NCBI GenBank assembly: GCA_965248135.1
Contig: CBDFIN010000005.1
Location: forward strand, 1 to 60,733
From: SZUA-100 sp965248135
GTDB taxonomy: Bacteria; Pseudomonadota; Alphaproteobacteria; Rhizobiales; Rhizobiaceae
DNA length: 60,733 nt
Reading direction: 5' to 3'
Shown here: positions 8,002 to 16,352 of the stretch, piece by piece
Layout: every line of letters begins with the position of its first letter
Numbering within the stretch: position 1 is the first letter of the stretch
Position numbers and translations under genes: made by a program
Notes under the pieces: generated by a model
What the model was told of the DNA's origin: nothing
Seen by the model: the letters and a program-made list of their open reading frames with translations, nothing else
Database searches by the model: none

Positions 8002-9194
8002 CAGGGGAATCGCATTTGGGGTTTGACAAATATGCCTGAATAGATTCTTGAGGTTCCATCACGATATGGAGCCTCAAGATGTCAACAATCATAAGCTATT
8101 TCAATGATATAGACGATCCACGCACGGGCAATGCCTGCCGTCACAAGTTTTGTGACATCATGACAATCAGCCTTTTATGTGCCTTGTGTGGCGGCGAAAC
8201 TGCGGTGGATATGGCCGATTTTGGCCATGCGAAGGAAGAATTTCTGCGCGATTTTCTCGAATTGCCGAATGGCACGCCGTGACACGACACGTTTTCACGG
8301 CTGTTTCGGTTGCTTAAGCCCGCAAGCTTTCAACGCCTGTTTGAGAAGTTCCGTGCTGATTTTGCCCAGGCACGCGATGCCCAACCCGCCATCGCCATTG
8401 ACGGCAAAGAGATGCGTCGCACCTTTGACAGGGCCGCCAATCAATCCGGCCTGAACGTGGTGACCGCCTTTGCGCATGGGGCTCGTTTGAGCCTCGGTAT
8501 TATCGAAAGTGCCAAGGGTGGTGGCGAGATTTTGGCCCTACGTGAGTTGATCAAAATGCTCGACATCAAGGGCATGACGATCACTGCTGACGCGCTGCAT
8601 TGCCAACGCGAGACCTGTGAGTTGATCGTGCGTGAAGGCGGCGATTACTGTGTGCAACTGAAGGGCAATCAGGGCGATATGCAGGCGGATGTGCGGGCCT
8701 TCATTGATGATCAAGAGACTGATTATATTGACGAATATATCTCAACTGACGCCAACCATGGCCGCATTGAAGAGCGATGTTACCATGTCTACAGCACTAC
8801 GCAATATCTTGACGACACACACAAATGGCCAAGCCTCAAGACCTTCGTCCATGTCACTTCAACACGTGAAATGAACGGAAAATCAAGCCGCTGCGAACGC
8901 GTTTATCTCATGTCAAAACCCCCACAAGCGCAGGAAGCTGCAACCATTATTCGGGGGCATTGGCAAATTGAAAACAGCCTTCACTGGTCGCTTGATGTCA
9001 TTATGAATGATGATCTCCATCGCGCTCGCAAAGACAACGCACCGATCAATTTTGCAGCCCTCAGACGTATCGCACTAAACATCATAAAGGCAAATCAGGA
9101 CAAGGGATCAAACCGCGTAAAATTCAAACGCGCTGGCTGGAATGATGATTTCCTGCTTTCACTCCTAAACAACTTTTGAAATGCGATTGCCCTG
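8002..9194 (+). mobile_element. ISAs1-family insertion sequence, complete with target repeats
   Basis: The ends are inverted repeats CAGGGGAATCGCATTT (8002-8017) and AAATGCGATTGCCCTG (9179-9194), matching at 15 of 16 positions. A perfect 10-bp target duplication CCACCAGCCT flanks it (7992-8001 and 9195-9204). Length is 1193 bp. A hairpin (about 8049-8080) overlaps the transposase start. The element itself is inactive because its transposase has an internal stop. Confidence 0.93.
8079..9179 (+). pseudogene. ISAs1-family transposase with an in-frame TGA
   Basis: The product matches ISAs1-type transposases: N-terminal FNDIDDPRTGNACRHKFCDI, then the DDE nuclease region with IDGKEMRRTFD, ITADALHCQRE and the end HWQIENSLHWSLDV. 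The frame is open from 8079 to 9179 except for one TGA at 8280-8282, in LPNGTP-stop-HDTFSRLF. A Ser codon is usual at this place, so a TCA-to-TGA change is likely. Other genes here end with TGA, so recoding is not supported. Confidence 0.9.
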
Positions 9195-9394
9195 CCACCA
9201 GCCTTATCTATCCTAGACGAATTAGAAGAATGGGAGCAATATCTCAAGGCTGAAAACATAGATATCCACATTCTGGAGCATTTTGGCGAATGTAAGGATA
9301 TTGCACCCGATGAACCGAAACCTGAACAATTGTCGTCTAAAAACCACACAGTTAAACGTGGTCGCCCATCGCGCCGCCCTCGGGGGCCATCGCT

Positions 9395-9837
9395 ATGAGG
9401 TCAACCGACACATTGGCTTCAAAAACTGGTATCGGCAGTTCCTTTGAAAAAGCCGCCAAACAGAGAGACGAACCGAAAAAGAACAAACCTGATTTCCGGA
9501 TCACCGTTCGTTTCACTCAAGATGAACAAACGCAGGTAAAAAGAGACGCGGACGGCACGAGCCTGCGCGCACATATTCGTTCCCGTGTTCTAAACAAAGG
9601 CGGTTTGCGCAAAAACATGCCTGCTAAGGATCGTGAGGCAATAGCCCAAATTTTGGGTGCTTTGGACAATCCCGCATTGCCAATAATCTGAACCAGATTG
9701 CCTATCATGCCAATTGCGGATCGCTTCTGTTGGATGAGGAAACGGAACAGGAAATCAAGCTTGCCTGTGCTCACATCGCTTGGATGCGGCTAAAGCTGAT
9801 TGAAGCGCTTGGCCTCAAGAGTGGAGGCAAGCAATGA
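9395..9837 (+). pseudogene. mobC: MobC relaxosome protein, frameshifted
   Basis: The first part (to 9691) has a basic N-terminus and the MobC ribbon-helix-helix-like pattern FRITVRFTQDEQTQVKRDAD. MobC proteins help the relaxase open oriT. Near 9665 a single base appears lost: in the next frame the text GQSRIANNLNQIAYHAN runs on to MRLKLIEALGL and a TGA at 9835-9837, which is the usual MobC C-terminus. The rebuilt protein would have about 147 residues. Its end overlaps the relaxase start (ATGA). Either a true mutation or a sequencing error in the run GCTTTGGACAATCC would explain the shift. Confidence 0.75.
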
Positions 9838-11135
9838 TCCTCAAAGGCAATCGGCGTGGCGGCGGCATGCAAATGGCCCTGCATCTTCTGAATGCAGAGG
9901 ACAATGAACATGTGACTATCCATGAAATGCGGGGGTTCATTTCTGACAGTCTGAGCGAGGCATTGACGGAAGCCTACGCGGTCAGTCGCGGAACCCGGTG
10001 TAAGAAATTTCTCTATTCCCTCAGCCTCAGCCCGCCTGAAACGGAATCCGTTCCGGTGGAGGTTTTCGAGAAGGCCATCAACCAAATTGAAAAACAGTTG
10101 GGCTTTGCCCATCAACCCCGTGCAATTGTCTTTCACGAAAAGGAAGGCCGCCGCCATGCGCATTGTGTCTGGTCGCGTATTGATATTCAGGAAATGAAGG
10201 CGATTGATCCATCCTTTGACAAACTTCAATTGCGTGACATGTCACGGGAACTCTATTTCGAACATGGTTGGAAAATGCCGCGCGGCCTGATGAACAGCGA
10301 GGAACGTGATCCCCTCAATTTCACTATGGCCGAGATGCAACAGGCCAAACGGCATAATCTTGATCCGCGTATGATCAAACAAACCATACAGGAATGTTGG
10401 GCGGTTTCGGATTCACGAGCTGCCTTTGCTTCCGTTCTCAAAGAGCGTGGCTATTATTTGGCAAAAGGCGACAAATGCGGCCATGTTGTTGTTGACTGGC
10501 ACGGCGAAGTTTACTCCGTCCCCCGAATGGTTGGGATCAGGGCAAAAGAGGTTCGCGCTAGGCTTGGAAATAGTGACGACCTACCAAGTGTTGATGGCAC
10601 CAAAGCCAAACTGGCAGAAAACTTCACCGATAAATTGGCAGAATATTCCGACGAGATTGCTCAACAGCAGGCCAATGAAACAGTTGTGATGAACGAACGC
10701 AAACAAGCGCTAACATTTCTACACCGCCATATTAGGGAACAGCAAAACGCTACCCATGAAAAACGCCGAATTGTCGAAACAAAGGAACGTTCCCAGCGTT
10801 TACCCACCGGTATCAAAGCCCTCTGGCTTCGCCTGACAGGTCAATACAAATCGATCAAAAACCAAAATGAAACTGCGGCTCACGCCGCACGAATTCGCGA
10901 TAGGAGCGAATTACAGACCTTGGTAAATCGCCAGCAGGCCGAGCGTGGACAACTTCAACATGAAGTGCGCACCATGCGTTTTCGTCATGTTCTTGGCATC
11001 AAAAAGCTAAATCGCGATATGGCGTCATTCCTGAACCTTTCGCTGGGACAACAGGGCGATGCAATCCAACAAAAACAACAGCGCCGAGAGCAAAAGCGCC
11101 ACCACCGCCGAGATCGCGACCCGACAATGAGTTGA
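9834..11135 (+). CDS. MOBP-type relaxase
   Basis: A 433-residue mobilization nuclease. The metal-binding histidine motif is visible as H101 ... H108-A-H110 in HEKEGRRHAHCVWSR, and SRELYFEHGWKMPRG follows. The N-terminal 250 residues form the relaxase domain; the rest is charged and probably coiled-coil, ending in an Arg/His-rich tail. It nicks oriT and pilots the strand to the coupling ATPase. The start overlaps the end of mobC. The gene is open throughout, unlike its mobC partner. The tyrosine nucleophile cannot be assigned with certainty. Confidence 0.85.
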   Translation: MILKGNRRGGGMQMALHLLNAEDNEHVTIHEMRGFISDSLSEALTEAYAVSRGTRCKKFLYSLSLSPPETESVPVEVFEKAINQIEKQLGFAHQPRAIVFHEKEGRRHAHCVWSRIDIQEMKAIDPSFDKLQLRDMSRELYFEHGWKMPRGLMNSEERDPLNFTMAEMQQAKRHNLDPRMIKQTIQECWAVSDSRAAFASVLKERGYYLAKGDKCGHVVVDWHGEVYSVPRMVGIRAKEVRARLGNSDDLPSVDGTKAKLAENFTDKLAEYSDEIAQQQANETVVMNERKQALTFLHRHIREQQNATHEKRRIVETKERSQRLPTGIKALWLRLTGQYKSIKNQNETAAHAARIRDRSELQTLVNRQQAERGQLQHEVRTMRFRHVLGIKKLNRDMASFLNLSLGQQGDAIQQKQQRREQKRHHRRDRDPTMS

Positions 11136-11163
11136 TTCAATTACTACTACAAAAGGAACTGTC

Positions 11164-11481
11164 ATGAAAAAAAAGCGCAAACCTTGGGACAGACGAAAGC
11201 AACCCTTTGTCCGCGCCCTAATGGAAATAATGAAAAAGCATGGACTGAGTATGGGTTCGCCTGAAGGCTTGGCAATTGCCATCAATTGGGATTGTCAAAA
11301 TGATCCAGAACAGCGCGAACAATGGTTTAACTCCAACAAACTGGATCATGCCAGATTTTACTATGACCAAGTGCAAAACTGGCTCAACGCGCCAGAAAAT
11401 ACCGGCTTTGTGACTATGGTATTTCTAGAAATGAGAGAGTTGTACGAATATTACGAAAATCAATCTCAGGCGGTGCATTAA
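11164..11481 (+). CDS. Hypothetical protein after the relaxase
   Basis: A 105-residue soluble protein with a basic N-terminus (MKKKRKPWDRRKQP) and an acidic, aromatic-rich C-terminal half (LEMRELYEYYENQ). AAAGGAA stands before the ATG at 11164. It lies 28 bases after the relaxase gene and could be cotranscribed. No family is recognised. Confidence 0.5.
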   Translation: MKKKRKPWDRRKQPFVRALMEIMKKHGLSMGSPEGLAIAINWDCQNDPEQREQWFNSNKLDHARFYYDQVQNWLNAPENTGFVTMVFLEMRELYEYYENQSQAVH

Positions 11482-11514
11482 CTCCAAATTCCAATTCAAT
11501 GAGGGAAAGTCACA

Positions 11515-11904
11515 ATGACCAAACCCAGACAACTAAAGGCATGGCAACGCTTATTGCCCGATGTCGATTTGGACTACGCAGAAATTGATAATGTTCTTGA
11601 ACAGGCAAATAAGCGCTTTCAGGATACCACCGGATTGTATGATACAAATGGCAAGTGCCTGAGAAAATCACGCATATCCAAGGGTAGGAAAACAAATCTC
11701 AAGATCGCGGTAAATTCTGGCTTGGCGGAGGTAGCTGGTATTCTGGCTACGGCAACCGGCAAAAGCCGCAACAAGGTCATGTCAATTTTGGTCAGCCGAT
11801 GTTTGTACGATGCGCTGCGAGATATGAGACTGGAGCAACAAAAGCAGCTCAGTGCAGAGTGCAAATCATTTCAAAAACTTCTTGATGACGATATTCCATT
11901 TTGA
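11515..11904 (+). CDS. Hypothetical protein, possible small DNA-binding factor
   Basis: A 129-residue protein. The middle (about residues 55-105) has a basic start, RKTNLKIAVNSG, then AEVAGILATATGKSRNK, a helix pattern of the kind seen in ribbon-helix-helix or relaxosome accessory proteins; this is a weak resemblance. GAGGGAAA precedes the ATG at 11515. It is the last plus-strand gene before the defence remnant in the opposite direction, so the right end of the mobilizable element may lie near 11905-12035, where I see no attachment site. Confidence 0.5.
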   Translation: MTKPRQLKAWQRLLPDVDLDYAEIDNVLEQANKRFQDTTGLYDTNGKCLRKSRISKGRKTNLKIAVNSGLAEVAGILATATGKSRNKVMSILVSRCLYDALRDMRLEQQKQLSAECKSFQKLLDDDIPF

Positions 11905-12679
11905 TTTTCACTGTTCCGGATTACCCACATTGCAGAAATTGGGATGTCATGTGAATGACTGACGCCAATTCAATTCGGCCTTGATGGTTTTGAAGAATGT
12001 TTCAACAACTACGATAATGCTCATCATCGGGTGCTTCATGGCATCCAAACGGAAACACCTTCAATTCTAGGTTCTTCATCAGAAAGAAAAGCCACACTGT
12101 ACCTAGCTCTGGTTATGGCGACATACAACTTATTAAGTGCCATCTCGGTCTTTGCAGTGCGAAGCGGATTTGGGTCGCCTTGCAGAAATTTTAAATAATT
12201 ATCTGTAGGTATAATGAGCACACGATTGAATCCCAAACCTTTCGCCGCCCCAAAATTTTGCGTATTAAAACCCTTGCAAATGTCCTCTTGAGTAGTCTTG
12301 CTTTGACGTAATATCACTGGGTTATATCGCGCCAAGTAAGTACTAACATGCTCCTCTGATATAGCGAATATTCCAACATGCCCTTGAAATTCAACAGGAA
12401 TATTGTCAACATTTGAGGTGGCTGCTTCGTATCCCTGATGTGTGTGTACGATATTAGAAAACGTACATATCTGCTCTACGCAACGCCAACTATGATTATG
12501 ATTAAGGCACTCAAAACCTTTTCCCACAAACCACTGACGTTTTTGTTGGCTTGTTTTAGCCCAGATTATTCATCAGGGTGCCTAATATAGCTGGCGGGCA
12601 TGGATCAAGCTGTTGAAATAGCGTATGATTTCGGTGTTCGAACAAGATCATTCACCCTCAGCAGAAAATCCGGCCCGCC

Positions 12680-14044
12680 ATGCAAGAAGATAACCTGTTT
12701 CTCCCCGGTTTGTCACCTTTAGGGCGGCACAAAATATCTGCCCGGTTTGATGGTGGCGCTTTGTCATCTGATGGCGGTGTGTTGATACTGCGCGAGATCG
12801 AGCGAAAGCTGAACTTTGCCGGTATGATTGCTTCCTGCTTGCATGACGAGCGCGATGCGGGGCGCACCATCCATTCCCAGACCACCATGATCCGCACCCG
12901 CATGTTTGCAATAGCTTGCGGCTATGAAGACTGTGATGACCTTGATGAGTTGCGCCATGATCCGGCACTGAAGATTGCCTGCGAGCGACTGCCGGAAAGT
13001 GGATGCGCGTTAGCATCCCAGCCAACCTTGTCGCGGCTGGAAAACACGCCGTCCTGGCGGGAGCTTGGCCGCATGGGGTTGGCCCTGATTGACCTGTTCT
13101 GCGACAGTTTTAGCGCCGTGCCTGGTCATATTGTTCTGGATATTGATGATACCACGGACCGCACATATGGCGATCAGCAGCTTTGCCTGTTCAACACCCA
13201 TGCGCAAGGATACTGCTTTCAGCCTATTCATATTTATGATGCTGCATCGGGCAAGCCGGTTTGCTTTTTATTGCGGCCCGGCAAACGGCCTTCGGGCGAG
13301 GAAGCAGCCCGGATTTTACGCCATGTCATTCGCCGTATCCGGCACAACTGGCCCCGCACTGTCATTACCGTGCGCGGTGATGGACACTATGGAACACCAG
13401 AGGTCATGGATCTTCTGGAGCAACACGGTTGTTTCTACATCTTCGGCCTGCCGGGCAACAACAGGCTAAAGACGCTCTCCCATCCATGGAGTGAGGATGT
13501 TGCTGTTCGTCGGGCATTGAGCGGCAAAGACAAGGTGCGTCGTTTCTTCCAAATTCGTTACGGTGCCAAAAGCTGGTCAAAGGAGCGCAAGGTCATCGCC
13601 CGTGTTGAGGCAACCAAATTGGGCAGCGATACCCGCTTCATCGTCACCAATCTGCCAGGGCGGGCCAAGCATCTTTATGAGAAGGTCTATTGTGCACGCG
13701 GAAAAATGGAAAACCTGATCAAGGAACACAAACTCTACACCAACAGAACCTCCTGCCACCGCTGGGAAGCCAATCAGTTCCGGTTGTTTCTGCACACCGG
13801 TGCTTACTGGCTGTTATTATTATTGCGCGGGGCAGCCCCAAAACGTTCGCGGTTTAGAACCGCCACCTTCGAGACCATCCGGCGCACATTCCTGAAAATC
13901 GCGGTGCGTATTGAACAGTTGAAATCGAGCCCCGGTTCAACTCCGAAACGCAACATTTGTTTGCTGATGGAATATGATTTTTGTTTGCGGATTTGGTGGG
14001 CGGGGTCAAGGGCATTGTCGCGTAGCGATGCGCAGCACCCTTGA
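12680..14044 (+). CDS. IS1380-family transposase
   Basis: A 454-residue DDE transposase. The N-terminus ISARFDGGALSSDGGVLILR, the LDIDDTTDRTYG segment and VRGDGHYGTPEVM are characteristic of the IS1380 family, and the last part has NLIKEHKLYTNRTSCHRWEANQ. The final 40 residues or so, after RIEQLKS, do not look like the usual family ending, so a frameshift or loss near 13925 is possible. The transposase may therefore be impaired. Confidence 0.88.
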   Translation: MQEDNLFLPGLSPLGRHKISARFDGGALSSDGGVLILREIERKLNFAGMIASCLHDERDAGRTIHSQTTMIRTRMFAIACGYEDCDDLDELRHDPALKIACERLPESGCALASQPTLSRLENTPSWRELGRMGLALIDLFCDSFSAVPGHIVLDIDDTTDRTYGDQQLCLFNTHAQGYCFQPIHIYDAASGKPVCFLLRPGKRPSGEEAARILRHVIRRIRHNWPRTVITVRGDGHYGTPEVMDLLEQHGCFYIFGLPGNNRLKTLSHPWSEDVAVRRALSGKDKVRRFFQIRYGAKSWSKERKVIARVEATKLGSDTRFIVTNLPGRAKHLYEKVYCARGKMENLIKEHKLYTNRTSCHRWEANQFRLFLHTGAYWLLLLLRGAAPKRSRFRTATFETIRRTFLKIAVRIEQLKSSPGSTPKRNICLLMEYDFCLRIWWAGSRALSRSDAQHP

Positions 14045-14100
14045 GGCCGACCGGAAAATCCGCAAAACTCGTCAAACCATTCCATTATGCCTTTGATTAT

Positions 14101-15200
14101 TTAGCCAGATGGCTGCAATCCTCGTATGGGACACCACATCTCACGGAGGATATTATGCCCAAAGGACATCACCATCTGGCCTATGATCAAAGATGCCAGA
14201 TTTACACACTTTTGCAAACCGGTCTCTGCCGCGCCCAAATTGCCCGCCAGATTGGCGTTGAGCGTTCGACTATCACCCGAGAGTTGCAGCGCAACAAGGG
14301 CAAATGTGGTTATCGCTTTAAACAAGCGCATGACAAGGCGTGTGAGCGGCGCAAAAAGGCCTCTTGTGTGCCGCGTAAAATGACCGTTGAGCGCGTCGAA
14401 CTCATTGAAAGCCTGCTGACGAAATGGCAGTGGAGCCCCGATCAGATCAGCGGCTGGCTGGCTCGAAACGGGCTCTTCGTCTCACACGAGTGGATTTACC
14501 GCCACATCTGGGCGGACAAAAAAAAGGGTGGCAAATTATGGACTTGCCTGCGCCATCGCGGCAAAAAATACAATCGACGCGGCACGAAAACAGCCGGTCG
14601 CGGCCTCATTCCAGGGCGGGTTGACATTGAGGAACGTCCCGAAATCGTCGAAACCAAAAGCCGTGTTGGCGACTGGGAGGGCGATACTATCATCGGCAAA
14701 AACCACAAGGGTGCCATTCTTTCTCATGTCGATCGAAAATCAAAATACACCAAGCTGGTTCTGTTGCGCGACAAATCAAAGGACAGCGTGCAAAAGGCCT
14801 GCGGCAAGACGCTTTCAAAGCTCAAAGCGTTCATCAAAACCATCACGTATGACAATGGCAAAGAATTCGCCGGGCACAAAAAGATCGCCAAAATATTGCA
14901 ATGCGACATCTATTTCGCCAAGCCCTATCACTCATGGCAGCGCGGCCTCAACGAACATACCAACGGTCTTGTTCGCCAATACTTCCCAAAGGGTACCGAT
15001 TTCACTAAGCTGACAAAAGCCGAAGTTCAGATCGTCGAAGACAAGCTGAACCAACGTCCAAGAAAATGTCTCGAATACAAAACCCCATATGAGGCCTTTT
15101 CAAAGGAATGTGAGCAAAATGTTGCATTTCAATGTTGAAGGGGCGGAGGATTAAAATTGCCCTGCCAACGGCTTGCCCGCACCGTCAATTGCTCGTCTTG
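14101..15200 (+). mobile_element. IS30-family element nested in IS1380 (ends approximate)
   Basis: A complete IS30-type transposase gene sits in the 3' region of the IS1380 element. I could not define its terminal repeats in 14045-14154 or 15139-15354, so the coordinates are only a bracket. The rest of that interval should be IS1380 sequence displaced by the insertion. Confidence 0.5.
14155..15138 (+). CDS. IS30-family transposase
   Basis: A 327-residue transposase starting at the ATG at 14155, which has CGGAGG upstream. The N-terminal helix-turn-helix is visible in RAQIARQIGVERSTITRELQ. The DDE residues lie in VGDWEGDTIIG, ITYDNGKEFAGH and LNEHTNGLVRQYFPKGTD. Length and motifs match intact IS30 proteins. 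It is the inner partner of a nested insertion. Confidence 0.92.
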   Translation: MPKGHHHLAYDQRCQIYTLLQTGLCRAQIARQIGVERSTITRELQRNKGKCGYRFKQAHDKACERRKKASCVPRKMTVERVELIESLLTKWQWSPDQISGWLARNGLFVSHEWIYRHIWADKKKGGKLWTCLRHRGKKYNRRGTKTAGRGLIPGRVDIEERPEIVETKSRVGDWEGDTIIGKNHKGAILSHVDRKSKYTKLVLLRDKSKDSVQKACGKTLSKLKAFIKTITYDNGKEFAGHKKIAKILQCDIYFAKPYHSWQRGLNEHTNGLVRQYFPKGTDFTKLTKAEVQIVEDKLNQRPRKCLEYKTPYEAFSKECEQNVAFQC

Positions 15201-15999
15201 TTGATGGGACGCATCAACGCCCAGAGCCCGTAATCAACGCGGCATGAGCCGATGATTACCCCCCAACAACAACCCCAAACGCGTATTAAATGTTCCAATC
15301 AAACTCCCGCCGTTAGCCCGGTTAATCCTTCACGCCCGGATGAAACCTGAAAGGCCTGGTGAATAATTCGGGTTAGGATTTTTGCTGGCATGTGAAGTTT
15401 GATAAATTGTTTGTCTAAAATCCCCAACGCATTGAAGAGTGATGTTTGGTTTTGTGATAATAAACTCGAGAATAGAGAAATCCCAGCCAACCAAATCCTG
15501 CACTTCGTCGATAATGATTAAATCATAGATTGCGGCAAGCCTATCTATCACAGCGTATGAAGCATTTCTTCCTCTTCCAGATTTTTCGACTTCGAAAATT
15601 CTTGTGGCCAGTTTGGATATGTATGTGGTGTGGGCTTTATTATTTGACAAATAGTATCTTGAATTTATGTGATCGTTTATCTTCTCAGAGCGTCCCGCAA
15701 TATTGCGACCATTTCGTTTGTGAGGGTCGCTTTGATCAAAGATAATATTCGGAATTCTTGTGTTAAAAATACAGCGTTGGTAAGGACGAATTAAGTCTTC
15801 AAGTAGAAAGGAAAACCAGCCCTTAATTCGAACATTGTCTGGAATGCAGCCATTCACCTTACGAAATTTCTTTATAATTTCTGTTTGGTTATTCTGAGTA
15901 TAGGTGAGAAACAAAACGGATTGATTGTTACGCACTGCATTTAACGCGTCGTTTACTAGTGTGGTAGTTTTGCCTGCTCCGGCACTTGCTAGGACAAAT

Positions 16000-16352
16000 T
16001 TATTCGGCAAGTGTCAAAGCCTCTCGAATATATTCTGGATAAATAATACTGTTGGCAGCACTATCAAAAACTCGAATTGCCGAATCCACTTTCTTGCCGC
16101 CATCTCCATCAAAAAGGTCTTTCAAAAACGGTTTTTTTTCTACTAAATTTGGCAACTGGTCATACTCATTTTTCTTTCGAGCTGATAAGATGATAGCTGC
16201 AAACACATCTAGATTCTCGACCGTTTCGCCATTTGTTTCGATCAGTGCAGGTTCGAGTGAGTTCCAATCATCATTGTCAGGCGCTGAAATGCCAAGATGA
16301 TAACTATCTTGGTAATCCTGAAACCAATTAGTAATGTTAGTCGCATAGTCGC
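16000..16352 (-). pseudogene. C-terminal fragment of an OLD-type nuclease (GajA-like)
   Basis: About 117 residues read on the minus strand from the IS256 end to a stop at 16000. Segments such as YHLGISAPDNDDW and SLEPALIE, then DSAIRVFDSA and IIYPEYIREAL, recall the C-terminal Toprim region of OLD-family nucleases paired with UvrD helicases (Gabija GajA). The stop overlaps the helicase start by 11 bases, as in coupled defence pairs. The N-terminal ATPase is missing: the IS256 lacks a target duplication, so the rest was probably deleted. The assignment is by resemblance and gene order only. Confidence 0.5.

Larger units (their letters stand above)
7857..9398 (+). pseudogene. Small gene upstream of mobC, interrupted by ISAs1
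   Basis: An open frame begins at a TTG at 7857 (or the ATG at 7884) and runs to the ISAs1 insertion. After removal of 8002-9194 and one copy of the 10-bp target repeat, it continues in the same frame (PPA, then LSILDELEEWEQYL) to a TGA at 9396-9398 that overlaps the mobC start as ATGA. The rebuilt protein is roughly 105-115 residues with an acidic middle and a basic end (KRGRPSRRPRGPSL). Function is unknown. The coupling to mobC suggests a mobilization accessory gene. Confidence 0.6.
12560..15372 (+). mobile_element. IS1380-family element containing an IS30
   Basis: The left end CCCAGATTATTCATCAGG (12560-12577) and the right end CCTGGTGAATAATTCGGG (15355-15372) are inverted repeats matching at 15 of 18 positions. 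Both are flanked by TTAG (12556-12559 and 15373-15376), the 4-bp target size usual for IS1380. The element is enlarged to 2813 bp by an IS30 insertion behind the transposase gene. It splits the helicase gene. Confidence 0.88.
12036..16010 (-). pseudogene. UvrD-like helicase (GajB-like), interrupted by IS1380
   Basis: The N-terminal part (16010 down to 15373) has Walker A ASAGAGKTT (residues 8-16), IIDEVQDL (about 166-173) and GDFRQ (196-200). The C-terminal part (12559 down to 12036) has NHNHSWRC and the motif VI segment LYVAITRARYS. Removing 12560-15372 and one TTAG joins the halves in frame (SKNP then KTSQQKRQWF) as a 385-residue protein, a small UvrD-type helicase such as those paired with OLD nucleases in Gabija defence. 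The start overlaps the end of the upstream nuclease-like fragment by 11 bases. The gene is AT-rich compared with the core region, as expected for acquired DNA. Confidence 0.85.

Noticed and set aside
8280..8282. TGA read as tryptophan (altered code)
   Set aside because: Many genes in the window end in TGA at the expected place, and the position normally codes Ser, so a nonsense change is simpler.
15139..15200. Second ISAs1 end (ATTGCCCTGCC) behind the IS30 gene
   Set aside because: Only about 11 bases match and no target duplication or inverse partner is found.
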